This document shows positions 41,973-50,604 of a stretch of 60,039 bases of DNA, piece after piece. Under the pieces are notes generated by a model. That model saw only the letters and a program-made list of their open reading frames with translations, was not told the DNA's origin and did not search any database. The stretch spans positions 1-60,039 of the forward strand of contig CAZVDE010000006.1 of NCBI GenBank assembly GCA_964626065.1, read 5' to 3'. This DNA is from UBA3910 sp964626065. GTDB lineage: Bacteria > Bacillota > Limnochordia > Darwinibacteriales > Darwinibacteriaceae. Each line of letters begins with the position of its first letter. The first letter of the stretch is position 1. The position numbers and the translations under genes were made by a program.

Positions 41973-43016
41973 GATCTCCGCCATAACCCGCTCTCTTTCT
42001 AAAGCAAGAGCGGCAAAATCCATTTGGCTCGCATAATACTCTTCCACTTCGCCGTGACTCGCTTGAGCGCGCTGCAGGCTCTGCACCCCTAGGGCAATCA
42101 ATTCTCGAAACAGGTTTTGATCTCCTGCGTTCTCCGCCGCTGCGTTTATCGCTGCCGAACCCGATGAGATTCTTTCACCTTCAACATCCTGCAGCTTTTC
42201 CAAGGCCGTTTCACTAAAAAAACCCAGTTTAAGGCTTGGGATGAGCATATGTTGAATCCTTTCCGGATTAAGAGGATAATGGAAAATCTCCACATCCAAG
42301 CCGGCATATTGGGCTTGGGCGGCCAACTGCGCCAGGCAGGCAGCGCTGTGTTTGGCCGCAGGTTCTGTAAGCACGAAACGTTTGCTGCAATGCTCCGCAA
42401 TTTCGCCGACAAAACTTAAGTACCCGGCGGGTGTCAAGGCCGAAGCGAATAGGTGCCGCGCCGTACCGAACCTAAAGCACTTTTTTGCCGGTTTAAACTG
42501 GGCGGCCAAACCGGCCCTTATCCCGGCGAAACTTTCCCCGGGCTCATCATGGCGGGCGGCAATGTTCTCTTCTAGCAAGTTTGCGGCTCCGAAATAACGA
42601 AACGCCGCGGCAAAATGCCCCCGTTTCTCCCGCCCCGCCCGGATTATTTCCTCTCGGCGTTCTATCAAAGCCTGCGCGGACCAATAATTGCCCAAGCAGA
42701 TCAGTTCATCGCGGCAGCCCGGCCACTCCGCCTCCAAAGCATGGGGCGCGGTGGCATCGATTATTACCGCCCCCGGTTCGGGAAAAACAACCGCATCCAA
42801 CGAATAGGGATCGGAACTGCAATAAATCCGTTCCTGTTCGTAACCCCGCGCCTGCAAAGCCTCGGCAATATCCAGCATAAAACGGGACTTACCGGTCCCC
42901 GGGCCGCCCTTAAGCAGGTACACCCGCTTGGTTTTGGGCCCTATAATCTCCGAGAAAAAGGAGAAAAAACCGGTACCCGAATTTGTCCCCGCAAATAAAC
43001 GACGAATGACAGCCAT
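41961..43016 (-). CDS. Double P-loop ATPase of unknown function (PRK06851-like)
   Basis: A 351-residue soluble protein made of two related P-loop halves. The first has an intact Walker A, RVYLLKGGPGTGKSRFML. The equivalent point in the second half (about 205-215) reads KRFVLTEPAAKHSAAC, which has lost the glycines and the lysine-serine pair. Family members occur in sporulating Bacillota and have no known role. It begins 58 bases after the DUF951 gene on the same strand. Confidence 0.85.
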   Translation of the reverse strand: MAVIRRLFAGTNSGTGFFSFFSEIIGPKTKRVYLLKGGPGTGKSRFMLDIAEALQARGYEQERIYCSSDPYSLDAVVFPEPGAVIIDATAPHALEAEWPGCRDELICLGNYWSAQALIERREEIIRAGREKRGHFAAAFRYFGAANLLEENIAARHDEPGESFAGIRAGLAAQFKPAKKCFRFGTARHLFASALTPAGYLSFVGEIAEHCSKRFVLTEPAAKHSAACLAQLAAQAQYAGLDVEIFHYPLNPERIQHMLIPSLKLGFFSETALEKLQDVEGERISSGSAAINAAAENAGDQNLFRELIALGVQSLQRAQASHGEVEEYYASQMDFAALALERERVMAEILKL

Positions 43017-43074
43017 TTACAAACCCCCTTCGGTAATTGCTTGCTTTAGTATATTCCCCGAAAAAGGTCTGTGT

Positions 43075-43242
43075 TTATTTACCTTTGATCAACCGCACCA
43101 ATCGATCCCTGGGGATGAGGATTACTCTACCGCAGGTAGTACACTTTAGCCTAGTATCTACGCCCGGTTTTAAGACTTCCCATGTCTGCCCGCCGCAGGC
43201 GTGTTTTTTTTTCAAACGCAGAATTTGCCCCTGTTCATGCAT
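43075..43242 (-). CDS. DUF951 small zinc-ribbon-like protein
   Basis: A 55-residue protein with the DUF951 (YyzM) pattern: LKKKHACGGQTWEVLKPG, then DTRLKCTTCGRVILIPRDRL and a basic end. Three cysteines (one CGG, one CTTC pair) plus a histidine could bind zinc. Function unknown; the family is usually found near parB, rpsF or ychF in this part of the chromosome. The ATG has GGAGGG six bases upstream, and a TATAAT -10 box lies at 43277-43282. Confidence 0.9.
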   Translation of the reverse strand: MHEQGQILRLKKKHACGGQTWEVLKPGVDTRLKCTTCGRVILIPRDRLVRLIKGK

Positions 43243-43318
43243 TCCAAACCCTCCACCATTTACCTTTCTTCCCTGTATTATAGCATAATCCCAACCTTTT
43301 AAAAAAGGAGTTCACAGT

Positions 43319-44236
43319 GTGGGGGAGAATAATTGGGGCAGACCTTTAGAGAGGATGACAATCTTGAAAAGAATCAACACGGCTCTTTTTATTCTAATCT
43401 TGGCCCTGGCGGCAACAGCTGTCCTACCCACGCTGCAGGCCCTGGCGGATGAACCGGTTGCAACTGTCAATGGTGTGGTGATCGGTAAAGAGGTATATTG
43501 GGAACTGCTCGAACGTAAGTTCGGAGGCTACGCCATCCAGGAACTGGTGGAACGGGAACTGATCAGGCAGAAGGCGGAAGAACTGTCCGCGGAGGTAAAT
43601 GAGGAGGAGTTCGCCGAACTTATGGAGCTGATCGTCATGCAGCTGGGCGGGGTCCAAGGCCTGCAGCAATTTTTGCAGCAGAACATGATCACCATCGAGC
43701 AATTTGAAGAGCAGATGCGCCACAACGCGCTTTTAAGCGAGATGGCCAAAAGCGAAGTGACAGTAAATGACGAGGACTTAGAAGCCTGGTTTGCAGAGAA
43801 CCGCCACCATTTTGACGAGCCGGAAAGCGTGGAGGTAAGCCATATTTTAGTAGATACGGAAGAAGATGCGGAAGAAATCTTAGCCGCTTTGGCTTCAGGC
43901 GAAGATTTTGCCGTTTTAGCTCAGGAAAAATCATTAGACCCGGGCACAGCGGCGCAGGGCGGTTATTTGGGGCCCATTACCAAAGGCTTTACTGTACAGG
44001 AATTTGAGGATATGGCCTTTAGCTTGGCCGTCGATGAACACGGAACAGTCGAAAGCCAATTTGGCTGGCACATTATCTGGGTGCAGGGCAAAACGGAAGC
44101 AAAAGAGGCGGTATTCGCCGAAAGCCGCGACCGGGTTTTAGTAGCCTACCGCAATACAAACGCCCTCGATCCGCAGAGCTATTTGTCTAAGTTATACAAA
44201 GAGGCAGAAATTGAAGTGTTTCAGACTGCGGACTAA
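43319..44236 (+). CDS. PrsA/SurA-like peptidyl-prolyl isomerase, secreted
   Basis: A 305-residue extracytoplasmic foldase: hydrophobic signal segment (about 19-42, INTALFILILALAATAVLPTLQALA), SurA_N-like helical domain (45-160), and a parvulin domain (about 167-265; VEVSHILVDTEEDAEEILAALASGEDFAVLA, GGYLGPITKG, SQFGWHIIWV). No lipobox cysteine, so it may be released or anchored by its uncleaved signal, unlike Bacillus PrsA. GTG 43319 follows AAAAAGGAG at eight bases; a TTG at 43364 with AGAGAGG upstream would give a shorter signal peptide. Confidence 0.92.
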   Translation: MGENNWGRPLERMTILKRINTALFILILALAATAVLPTLQALADEPVATVNGVVIGKEVYWELLERKFGGYAIQELVERELIRQKAEELSAEVNEEEFAELMELIVMQLGGVQGLQQFLQQNMITIEQFEEQMRHNALLSEMAKSEVTVNDEDLEAWFAENRHHFDEPESVEVSHILVDTEEDAEEILAALASGEDFAVLAQEKSLDPGTAAQGGYLGPITKGFTVQEFEDMAFSLAVDEHGTVESQFGWHIIWVQGKTEAKEAVFAESRDRVLVAYRNTNALDPQSYLSKLYKEAEIEVFQTAD

Positions 44237-44256
44237 GCCTAAAACGCACACAGCAC

Positions 44257-44290
44257 AAAGCGCCCCGTTTTCACTGCGGAGCGCTTTTTT
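44257..44290 (+). terminator. Terminator after the foldase gene
   Basis: AAAGCGC.CCG pairs with CGG.GCGCTTT (one mismatch) around a nine-base loop and runs into six T residues. It also lies after gcvPB on the other strand but has a poor U-tract in that direction. Confidence 0.78.
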
Positions 44291-44323
44291 GTTTGTTGCC
44301 CTTGTTTTGATGACCTTGCTCTA

Positions 44324-45781
44324 CTATTTCTGCCAGCGCAGTATGGGCTGCCTGGCTGCCCGCGCTTCATCTAGCCTGGTTACGGGCGTTTGCGTCGGTG
44401 CGTTGAGCAGCAGATCCGGATTCTCCTCAGCCTCTTTAGCGATAGTATGCATCACCGCAATAAACTCATCCAAAGTCTGCTTCGGTTCCGTTTCGGTTGG
44501 TTCAATCATGATCGCTTCATCCACATTAAGCGGGAAATAGACCGTGGGCGCATGATAGCCATAGTCCAACAGCCGTTTGGCGATATCTAAGGTCCTAACA
44601 CCGAATTTTTTCTGTTTGGCTCCTGAGAGGACAAATTCGTGCATGCAGGTGCGATCATAGGCTAATTCATACGTGTCCTGCAGTTTGCGCATCATGTAGT
44701 TGGCGTGCAGTACAGCCGTTTCGCTTACTTCCCTTAAGCCCGCTGCACCGTGTGACAGAATATAGGCGTAGGCCTTGACGCACACCAAAAACTGGCCGTA
44801 AAAGGACTTGAGCCTGCCCATGGAGTGCTCGGGTGTATCAAAATAGTAGCGCTCCCCCTCCTTACGCACAATGGGGCCGGGTAAAAATGGTGCCAGTTCT
44901 TCACACACAACGATGGGCCCCGCACCCGGGCCTCCCCCGCCGTGGGGGGTTGAAAAGGTTTTATGCAGGTTGTAATGGACCACATCAAAACCCATATCAC
45001 CGGCCCGCACAATGCCCAAAATAGCGTTCGCGTTGGCCCCGTCGTAGTATAGCAGGCCGCCCGCGTCATGGACTATTTCCGCAATCCGGGCAATATTTTC
45101 ATCGAACAGTCCCAATGTGTTGGGATTAGTGAGCATTAATCCTGCCGTATTGGGGCCCACCAACCCTTTTAACGCTTCCACATCAACGCCGCCCCGCTCA
45201 TTAGAGGGTACCTCCACAACCTTGTAGCCAACCATGGCGGTACTAGCCGGATTAGTGCCGTGGGCGGAGTCGGGAACAATCACCTCGTTGCGGTGAGTAT
45301 CGCCGCGGTGAGTATGATAAGCCTTGATCACCATCAGCCCCGCCAGTTCACCATGTGCTCCGGCCGCAGGCTGCAGCGTGGTCTGGGCAAGGCCCGAAAT
45401 CACGGCTAGGTATTCGCCCAGTTCGTACATGAGCTGCAGTGCGCCCTGCACACTCTCTTCCGGCTGATAGGGGTGCAGCCTGGCTAGGCCGGGCAGTGAT
45501 GCCGCATCTTCGTTTACCCGCGGGTTGTATTTCATTGTGCAGGACCCTAGGGGGTAAAAACCCACATCGACGGCGTAATTCAATCTGGAAAGCTGCGTAT
45601 AATGGCGAACCACTTCCAGTTCGCTCACTTCCGGCAGATCCACCGGTTCGGCCCGCAGAAAATCGCGCGGAATAAGTTCTTCCACCGCCACCTCGGGCAC
45701 ATCCAGATCCGGAAGGCGGTAACCCCTGCGGCCCGGTGAGGAACGTTCAAAGATCAACGGTACAACTTGTTTGGCGGTCAT
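44324..45781 (-). CDS. gcvPB: Glycine dehydrogenase (P-protein) subunit 2
   Basis: The PLP-carrying half of P-protein (485 aa). The cofactor lysine lies in DVVHYNLHKTFSTPHGGGGPGAGPI; also seen are SCTMKYNPRVNE, PAAGAHGELAG, DSAHGTNPAST and TNPNTLGLFDENI. It decarboxylates glycine and transfers aminomethyl to the H-protein lipoyl arm. Its ATG overlaps the gcvPA stop (ATGA). Last gene of gcvT-H-PA-PB. Confidence 0.97.
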   Translation of the reverse strand: MTAKQVVPLIFERSSPGRRGYRLPDLDVPEVAVEELIPRDFLRAEPVDLPEVSELEVVRHYTQLSRLNYAVDVGFYPLGSCTMKYNPRVNEDAASLPGLARLHPYQPEESVQGALQLMYELGEYLAVISGLAQTTLQPAAGAHGELAGLMVIKAYHTHRGDTHRNEVIVPDSAHGTNPASTAMVGYKVVEVPSNERGGVDVEALKGLVGPNTAGLMLTNPNTLGLFDENIARIAEIVHDAGGLLYYDGANANAILGIVRAGDMGFDVVHYNLHKTFSTPHGGGGPGAGPIVVCEELAPFLPGPIVRKEGERYYFDTPEHSMGRLKSFYGQFLVCVKAYAYILSHGAAGLREVSETAVLHANYMMRKLQDTYELAYDRTCMHEFVLSGAKQKKFGVRTLDIAKRLLDYGYHAPTVYFPLNVDEAIMIEPTETEPKQTLDEFIAVMHTIAKEAEENPDLLLNAPTQTPVTRLDEARAARQPILRWQK

Positions 45782-47124
45782 TTGATCAACCCCCTTAAAA
45801 CGTCAGTGAAACTGTCCATCTCTTCCCTGCTGCGTGCCTCGGTAACAGAGAACAGCGCTCGCTTGGGCTGGCCGAACCTTTTTAGGGGTAGGCCTCCCAA
45901 AAACCCATGCTCCAGCAGCTCTAAGTTGATCTTCTCCCAATCGACATCGCCTTCGATCACAAATTCTCGGAAGAAGGGGGCGGAAAATGGAGCAGATAAA
46001 CCATCTATCTCCAGAAGCTCGGCTTGCAGGTAGTGGGCCTTCTGCAGGCAGTGCTGACCCACATCCCGAAAACCCCGTTTGCCCACAGTGCTGAGGTAGA
46101 TGGCGGTTGTTAAGGCATTGAGCGCCTGGTTGGTACAGATATTCGAGGTTGCCTTTTCGCGGCGAATATGCTGCTCCCTTGTTTGCAGAGTAAGGACAAA
46201 TCCCCTACGCCCCTCGGTATCCTCCGTCTCGCCAACTATCCGCCCGGGCATGCGCCTAATTAATTTCATGCCGGAAGCGGCAAAAAACCCCAGGCTGGGC
46301 CCGCCAAATCCCATCGCGTTGCCTAGGCTTTGCCCATCTCCAACAACTATATCTGCACCTAATTCACCGGGCGATTTAAGCAAGCTGAGGCTGATTGGAT
46401 CAACGGCCATGATAAACAGCCCTTTGGCGCTCCGGACCAGATCTCGCAGCGTATCCACTTCTTCCAGGCTGCCATAAAAGTTTGGCTGCTGCACAACCGC
46501 ACACGCCACATCCTCCCAGGGCAGTTCCGCGGCGGCACTAAGATCAAGTGTACCCGTCTTGGCATCGAGGGGTAGGTAGATCATCTGCACATCCTGGTTT
46601 TCCAGATACAGCTTGACCACTTCCTGCCATTCAGGGTGCAGAGTGGCCGGCAGGACAACCGTTTCACGGCGGGTGACCGCGCAGGACATGAGCGCCGCCT
46701 CCGCTAAGGCGGTTGCACCATCATACATGGACGCGTTGGAAGCCTCCATGCCGGTGAGCTCTGCAATCAAAGTCTGATACTCAAAAATACTCTGCAAAAC
46801 ACCCTGGCTGATCTCGGCCTGATAGGGTGTATAGGCTGTCAAAAACTCTCCCCGTCCAATCAGGTGCGGGATTATGCTGGGGATCAGATGATCGTAAGCA
46901 CCCGCGCCCATAAAGGAGGTTACAGAAGAAAGATCTTTATTTTTCTCGGTGAGTTGGCGGAAATGTTCCATTAGTTCCGCCTCGCTCAGCGCCCGAGGCA
47001 GGGGCAGGTCTTCTGTGAGAATCATCTCGCGGGGTATTTCCGCGAACAGTTCCTGCATAGTTTCCATTCCCAGGCCGGATAGCATCTGCTCCCTTTCTGT
47101 TTTGGTCAGAGGCAAATAACGCAT
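45778..47124 (-). CDS. gcvPA: Glycine dehydrogenase (P-protein) subunit 1
   Basis: The 448-residue partner of gcvPB: MRYLPLTKTEREQMLSGLG, FMGAGAYDHLIPSIIPHLIGRGEFLTAYTPYQAEISQGVLQSIFEYQT and MEASNASMYDGATALAEAALM are family hallmarks. The split PA/PB form is typical of Gram-positives and thermophiles. It starts two bases after gcvH ends. Confidence 0.97.
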   Translation of the reverse strand: MRYLPLTKTEREQMLSGLGMETMQELFAEIPREMILTEDLPLPRALSEAELMEHFRQLTEKNKDLSSVTSFMGAGAYDHLIPSIIPHLIGRGEFLTAYTPYQAEISQGVLQSIFEYQTLIAELTGMEASNASMYDGATALAEAALMSCAVTRRETVVLPATLHPEWQEVVKLYLENQDVQMIYLPLDAKTGTLDLSAAAELPWEDVACAVVQQPNFYGSLEEVDTLRDLVRSAKGLFIMAVDPISLSLLKSPGELGADIVVGDGQSLGNAMGFGGPSLGFFAASGMKLIRRMPGRIVGETEDTEGRRGFVLTLQTREQHIRREKATSNICTNQALNALTTAIYLSTVGKRGFRDVGQHCLQKAHYLQAELLEIDGLSAPFSAPFFREFVIEGDVDWEKINLELLEHGFLGGLPLKRFGQPKRALFSVTEARSREEMDSFTDVLRGLIK

Positions 47125-47126
47125 TA

Positions 47127-47504
47127 TTAAACCCCCTTCAAAAACTTTTCATACTCCTGCTTATTCATGAGATCGCCCGTTTGAGCAACGCCCTCCACTT
47201 TTATCTCCGCAATCCAGCCTTCATCATAGGGCGATTCATTGACTAGTTCCGGACTGTCCTCGAGTTCTTCGTTGATTTTAACCACTTCACCGGAGACGGG
47301 TGCGTACACATCGGCAACCGCTTTTACCGATTCGACTACTGCAAAGCCTTCGCCTTCATCCACTTGATCTCCCACTTCGGGCAAGTCAACGAAGACCACA
47401 TCGCCCAGCTCGCTTTGGGCATAATCGCTGATCCCCACGCGTACCACATCGTTTTTGACCAATACCCATTCATGTTCTTTAGTGAAAAGCAGTTTTTCCT
47501 TCAT
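47127..47504 (-). CDS. gcvH: Glycine cleavage system H protein
   Basis: The lipoyl carrier (125 aa): FTKEHEWVLVKNDVVRVGISDYAQSELGDVVFVDLPEVG and the lipoylated Lys61 in VVESVKAVADVYAPVSGEVV. It shuttles aminomethyl between P- and T-proteins. AGGAGGCTCAATC precedes the ATG. Confidence 0.98.
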   Translation of the reverse strand: MKEKLLFTKEHEWVLVKNDVVRVGISDYAQSELGDVVFVDLPEVGDQVDEGEGFAVVESVKAVADVYAPVSGEVVKINEELEDSPELVNESPYDEGWIAEIKVEGVAQTGDLMNKQEYEKFLKGV

Positions 47505-47541
47505 GATTGAGCCTCCTTTGTGATTTCCCGGACATTGTTCT

Positions 47542-48618
47542 TCAGCTTAAAAAACGGCCTTTAATAATTTCGGCCTCAACCTGTCTTTTTCTGATCTGCA
47601 CATTAATAACGGTCCCCGCTTTAGCGTACTCCGTCCGCACGTAGCCCATACCAATGGGGTGATTTAAAGATGGCGAATGGGTACCGCTGGTAACGGCCCC
47701 GATTTCCTGCCCATCCGCGCTCAGTAGGGCATAACCTTGCCGCGGTATGCCTTTACCCCGCATGCTGAAGGCAATAAGTTTACGGGCTGTGCCCGTTTCT
47801 TTTTGTGCCTGCAGTGCCGCGCGACCGATGAAAGGACCCTTATCAAGCTTGACGAAACGCCCCAAACCCGCTTCATAAGGTGTTATATCCTCCCCCACAT
47901 CGTTTCCGTACAAAGGCATCCTCATTTCCAAGCGCAGAGTGTCTCTTGCGCCAAGGCCGATGGGCGCCACGCCATATTTTTCGCCCAGAACGGCCAGCTG
48001 ATCCCAGAGCCTTTTGGCCAGTGCATTGGGGAAATAAAGTTCAAAACCGTCTTCGCCGGTGTAACCGGTGCGGGACACAAGTATTTTGGCGCCTTCATAA
48101 TCCGTTTCCAGAAATGTATAGTTCTTCAGATCGCTAAGTGAAATACCCAGCACTTCTTCTGCCAAGGGCTCCGAAAGAGGCCCCTGAACAGCGATTAAAG
48201 CCAGCTCAGGCGTGAGATCCTTCAGCTCCGTTTCCGGCTGCAGATGCTTTTTTATCCATTCCCAATCCTTAACGGTATTAGCAGCGTTTACCACCAAGAA
48301 AAAGCCGTTTGTGGTGCGGTACACCAGGATATCGTCTATGATCCCCCCCTGCTCGTTTGTTAAAAAAGTATATTGAATCTCCCCTACCTTCAGCTGCGCC
48401 GCATCATTGGTAGTTACCCGGTTAACGGTGGCCAAAGCCCCGGGCCCGCTCACTTCGAACTCACCCATGTGGCTTAAATCGAACAACCCCACCTTTGAAC
48501 GGACCAGAAGATGTTCTTCTATTAGTCCTGCGTACTGAACGGGCATCTCAAATCCGGCGTAATCCACCATCTTCGCGCCCAAAGCGCGATGTTTGTCGCC
48601 TAAAGGTGTCTGCTTCAC
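47542..48618 (-). CDS. gcvT: Glycine cleavage system T protein (aminomethyltransferase)
   Basis: The 358-residue T-protein: MVDYAGFEMPVQYAGLIEEHLLVR, VGLFDLSHMGEFEVSGPGA, the folate-site aspartate region, SRTGYTGEDGFELYFPN, GLGARDTLRLEMRMPLYGNDV and GAVTSGTHSPSLNHPIGMGYV. It releases ammonia and passes the methylene group to tetrahydrofolate. GTG start with AAGGGGAAGGATA upstream. First gene of the gcv operon; I found no glycine riboswitch in the ~110 bases before it. Confidence 0.97.
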   Translation of the reverse strand: MKQTPLGDKHRALGAKMVDYAGFEMPVQYAGLIEEHLLVRSKVGLFDLSHMGEFEVSGPGALATVNRVTTNDAAQLKVGEIQYTFLTNEQGGIIDDILVYRTTNGFFLVVNAANTVKDWEWIKKHLQPETELKDLTPELALIAVQGPLSEPLAEEVLGISLSDLKNYTFLETDYEGAKILVSRTGYTGEDGFELYFPNALAKRLWDQLAVLGEKYGVAPIGLGARDTLRLEMRMPLYGNDVGEDITPYEAGLGRFVKLDKGPFIGRAALQAQKETGTARKLIAFSMRGKGIPRQGYALLSADGQEIGAVTSGTHSPSLNHPIGMGYVRTEYAKAGTVINVQIRKRQVEAEIIKGRFLS

Positions 48619-48767
48619 TATCCTTCCCCTTTCCCATGCTTAATTTCCATAATTAACCTTTAAGGGCACTATTTCTCCACGGAAAAGCATTTCTCCTTCT
48701 GTCACACTTACAACCGATCATGTATAGGATAATGAACGAGAGTTGGGCTAGTTAAGGGGGAACAATA

Positions 48768-48857
48768 ATGGGTTTATTGAAAAGGATTCTCGACCCTATT
48801 TTGAAAGCGCGCAGAAAGACGATGATTTTAATTTGGCGCAGGCGGCGTTATCGTTAA
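48768..48857 (+). CDS. Candidate 29-residue cationic amphipathic peptide
   Basis: A short open frame starts MGLLKRILDP and ends LIWRRRRYR, with nine or more basic residues and a hydrophobic face (L, I, M, W). The ATG follows AAGGGGGAACAATA, a good ribosome site. It lies between the divergent gcvT and the convergent TPR gene, where nothing else is encoded. A weak promoter (TAGGATAAT near 48724) may precede it. It resembles no family I know; membrane-associating peptides of this kind occur in spore formers. Chance ORF is possible. Confidence 0.45.
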   Translation: MGLLKRILDPILKARRKTMILIWRRRRYR

Positions 48858-48878
48858 GTTGGTTAGGCACGCTCTGGG

Positions 48879-49406
48879 TTATCTGTTGAGGAGCCAGAAC
48901 AGGACAATCGCGATCAGTGCGATCACCGCCCAGCCTATGCGCACGGTACGCCGGGCTTCGGGCGAAGTGCGCACATCCCGGCGAAACCTGCTGCGCTGCG
49001 CCCTATTGGCTTGTTTCAGCAGATCAACGCCCTTTCCGATCTGCCCCATTTTTCTATATAAAACACCAAGATTGTGAGTCGCCGCGGGGTTGCCCGGATC
49101 CAACACCAGGGCTTTTTCATAGGCGGTCTTGGCCCGATCCGTCCATCCCCGCTCCGCGTAAATATTGCCCAAATTGGAGTACGGATCGGCGAAATGAGAA
49201 TCCAAGCGCAGCGCCTCTTCGAAACACTCCTCGGCCTGCCGCAGATCTTCGCGCCTGGCAAAGAGCACGCCCAACTTATTCCAGGCCCGGGCATGATTTG
49301 GTTCGAGCTCTATGACTTCACGCAGAGCCTCTTCCGCCTTGTCCAAATCCCACTTTTCCAAATAATACAAGCCCTGTTCATATGATTCCTGTGCACCGGG
49401 TGTCAC
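48879..49406 (-). CDS. TPR-repeat protein with C-terminal membrane anchor
   Basis: Three or four tetratricopeptide repeats span about residues 5-140 (YEQGLYYLEKWDLDKAEEALREVIELEPNH; AWNKLGVLFARREDLRQAEECFEEALRLD; YSNLGNIYAERGWTDRAKTAYEKALVLDPGN). A basic stretch (RAQRSRFRRDVR) and one membrane helix (157-173) follow, so the repeats face the cytoplasm as a tail-anchored scaffold. GTG start with GGGCGGTGA upstream. Partner unknown. Confidence 0.88.
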   Translation of the reverse strand: MTPGAQESYEQGLYYLEKWDLDKAEEALREVIELEPNHARAWNKLGVLFARREDLRQAEECFEEALRLDSHFADPYSNLGNIYAERGWTDRAKTAYEKALVLDPGNPAATHNLGVLYRKMGQIGKGVDLLKQANRAQRSRFRRDVRTSPEARRTVRIGWAVIALIAIVLFWLLNR

Positions 49407-49486
49407 AACACGTCACCGCCCTTGAGTTCCTTGTTCCTTATTATACCTAAATGAAAAGGGAAAAGCCACTAATTGGGGCGATAGGT

Positions 49487-50494
49487 TTAGCCATGATGCC
49501 AGCGCCGCCAAGCAAGATAAATCAAAAACCACAGCACGGCCAGGCCCAACAGGGGATAGGCCACCCGAATCAGAGAAGCAAACCCCAGGTAAGAACCTAC
49601 GACGGATAGCACCACCACAACTAGAGCCCCCCGGGCCCAGCTGAGCTTGCCACTTTCAGCAAGCCGGCCGGTGAGGGCAAAGGCATTGGCCAGGGCAGTA
49701 GTAAACATAGAAGCCCACAGCACAAAACGATAACAGACAGCGATCGCGGGGCCGCCTAAAGCCGCTATAGCCAAGAGAGGCACCGGTTCACCGAGCTGGC
49801 CCGGGGGCAGGGTGTGCAGTGCCCAAAAAAGCAGTAGAATAACGCCGCCGAGCAGTAGGTTGGCCAGCACAGCCAGCGTCAAGCGCTGGCTTTTCTTTTT
49901 CAAAAGTCCCGCCGTACCCGTTAAAACGGCCACAGAAAACCCCAGATTGTAAGAAGCATAAAGAAGGGCCGCCTCAACACCCTGCCAGGGCCCCTGCCCA
50001 TTCTGCAGCGCAAGTTCGGGGCGCCGGCCGATCCTTCCTAAGGCAAGCAGCAGCAGAAAGGCGGTTATAAAGGGTGCTAGCCAGCGCCCCACCGCCAAAA
50101 CACCCTTTCTGCCGCTGATCAGGACAAACAGCAGCAGCACCCCCGTTGCCAGCCGGTATACTTCTGCCAGGCCCTCGTTTGGCGCCAAAGCGGCGCTGCC
50201 CGCAAACATGACCGCGCTGCCTACCGCAAGAATGAAAGAGTATGCCCCTTCTAAAATGGCAGCCCGTTTAAAGCCCGCCAGAGAAAACAGGCCGTGATAA
50301 GAAGTCAGCGCGTTATCATGGCAGAACTCCAAAATTAGGGCTGTACCGAAAATCAGCAGGGCCACGCTGAGTAAAATGCCAACTAGGCCACCTGCGCCGT
50401 AGCGCACAAAAAAAACGACCAGTTCCTGGCCCGAGGCAAAGCCGGCACCGATAACTCCACCCACGTATAAGCCCATCACGGCGAGTAGATCCAC
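49487..50494 (-). CDS. YkvI family membrane protein (APC-fold transporter-like)
   Basis: A 335-residue protein with about ten membrane helices. GLYVGGVIGAGFASGQELVVFFVRYG at the N-terminus is the YkvI/NSS-like signature with an unwound glycine-rich helix. Bacillus ykvI is a sporulation-associated gene; the substrate is unknown, an amino acid or cation being likely from the fold. GTG start with GGAGGTGATCAGCGG upstream. Diverges from yyaC. Confidence 0.87.
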   Translation of the reverse strand: MDLLAVMGLYVGGVIGAGFASGQELVVFFVRYGAGGLVGILLSVALLIFGTALILEFCHDNALTSYHGLFSLAGFKRAAILEGAYSFILAVGSAVMFAGSAALAPNEGLAEVYRLATGVLLLFVLISGRKGVLAVGRWLAPFITAFLLLLALGRIGRRPELALQNGQGPWQGVEAALLYASYNLGFSVAVLTGTAGLLKKKSQRLTLAVLANLLLGGVILLLFWALHTLPPGQLGEPVPLLAIAALGGPAIAVCYRFVLWASMFTTALANAFALTGRLAESGKLSWARGALVVVVLSVVGSYLGFASLIRVAYPLLGLAVLWFLIYLAWRRWHHG

Positions 50495-50545
50495 CCGCTG
50501 ATCACCTCCGCCAGATCATATTCCTCCCCACCCCGTTCCATTCAT

Positions 50546-50574
50546 GCATATCTTAACGGCAAACGGCATAGAGT
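50546..50574 (+). promoter_or_regulatory. Candidate sporulation (sigma-E type) promoter of yyaC
   Basis: GCATATC (50546-50552), 14 bases, then CATAGAGT (50567-50574) fits the sigma-E layout KMATATT N14 CATACAHT with one and two mismatches. It ends about 30 bases before the yyaC ATG. Sigma-F control, reported for some yyaC genes, is not supported by the -10 here. Confidence 0.45.
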
Positions 50575-50604
50575 AAGACAAGTATCCTAGCGCGGAGGTG
50601 CAGC

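Noticed and set aside
48619..48767. Possible glycine riboswitch before gcvT.
   Set aside because: The conserved aptamer blocks of the glycine riboswitch are not visible on the gcvT strand; only scattered purine-rich stretches are seen.
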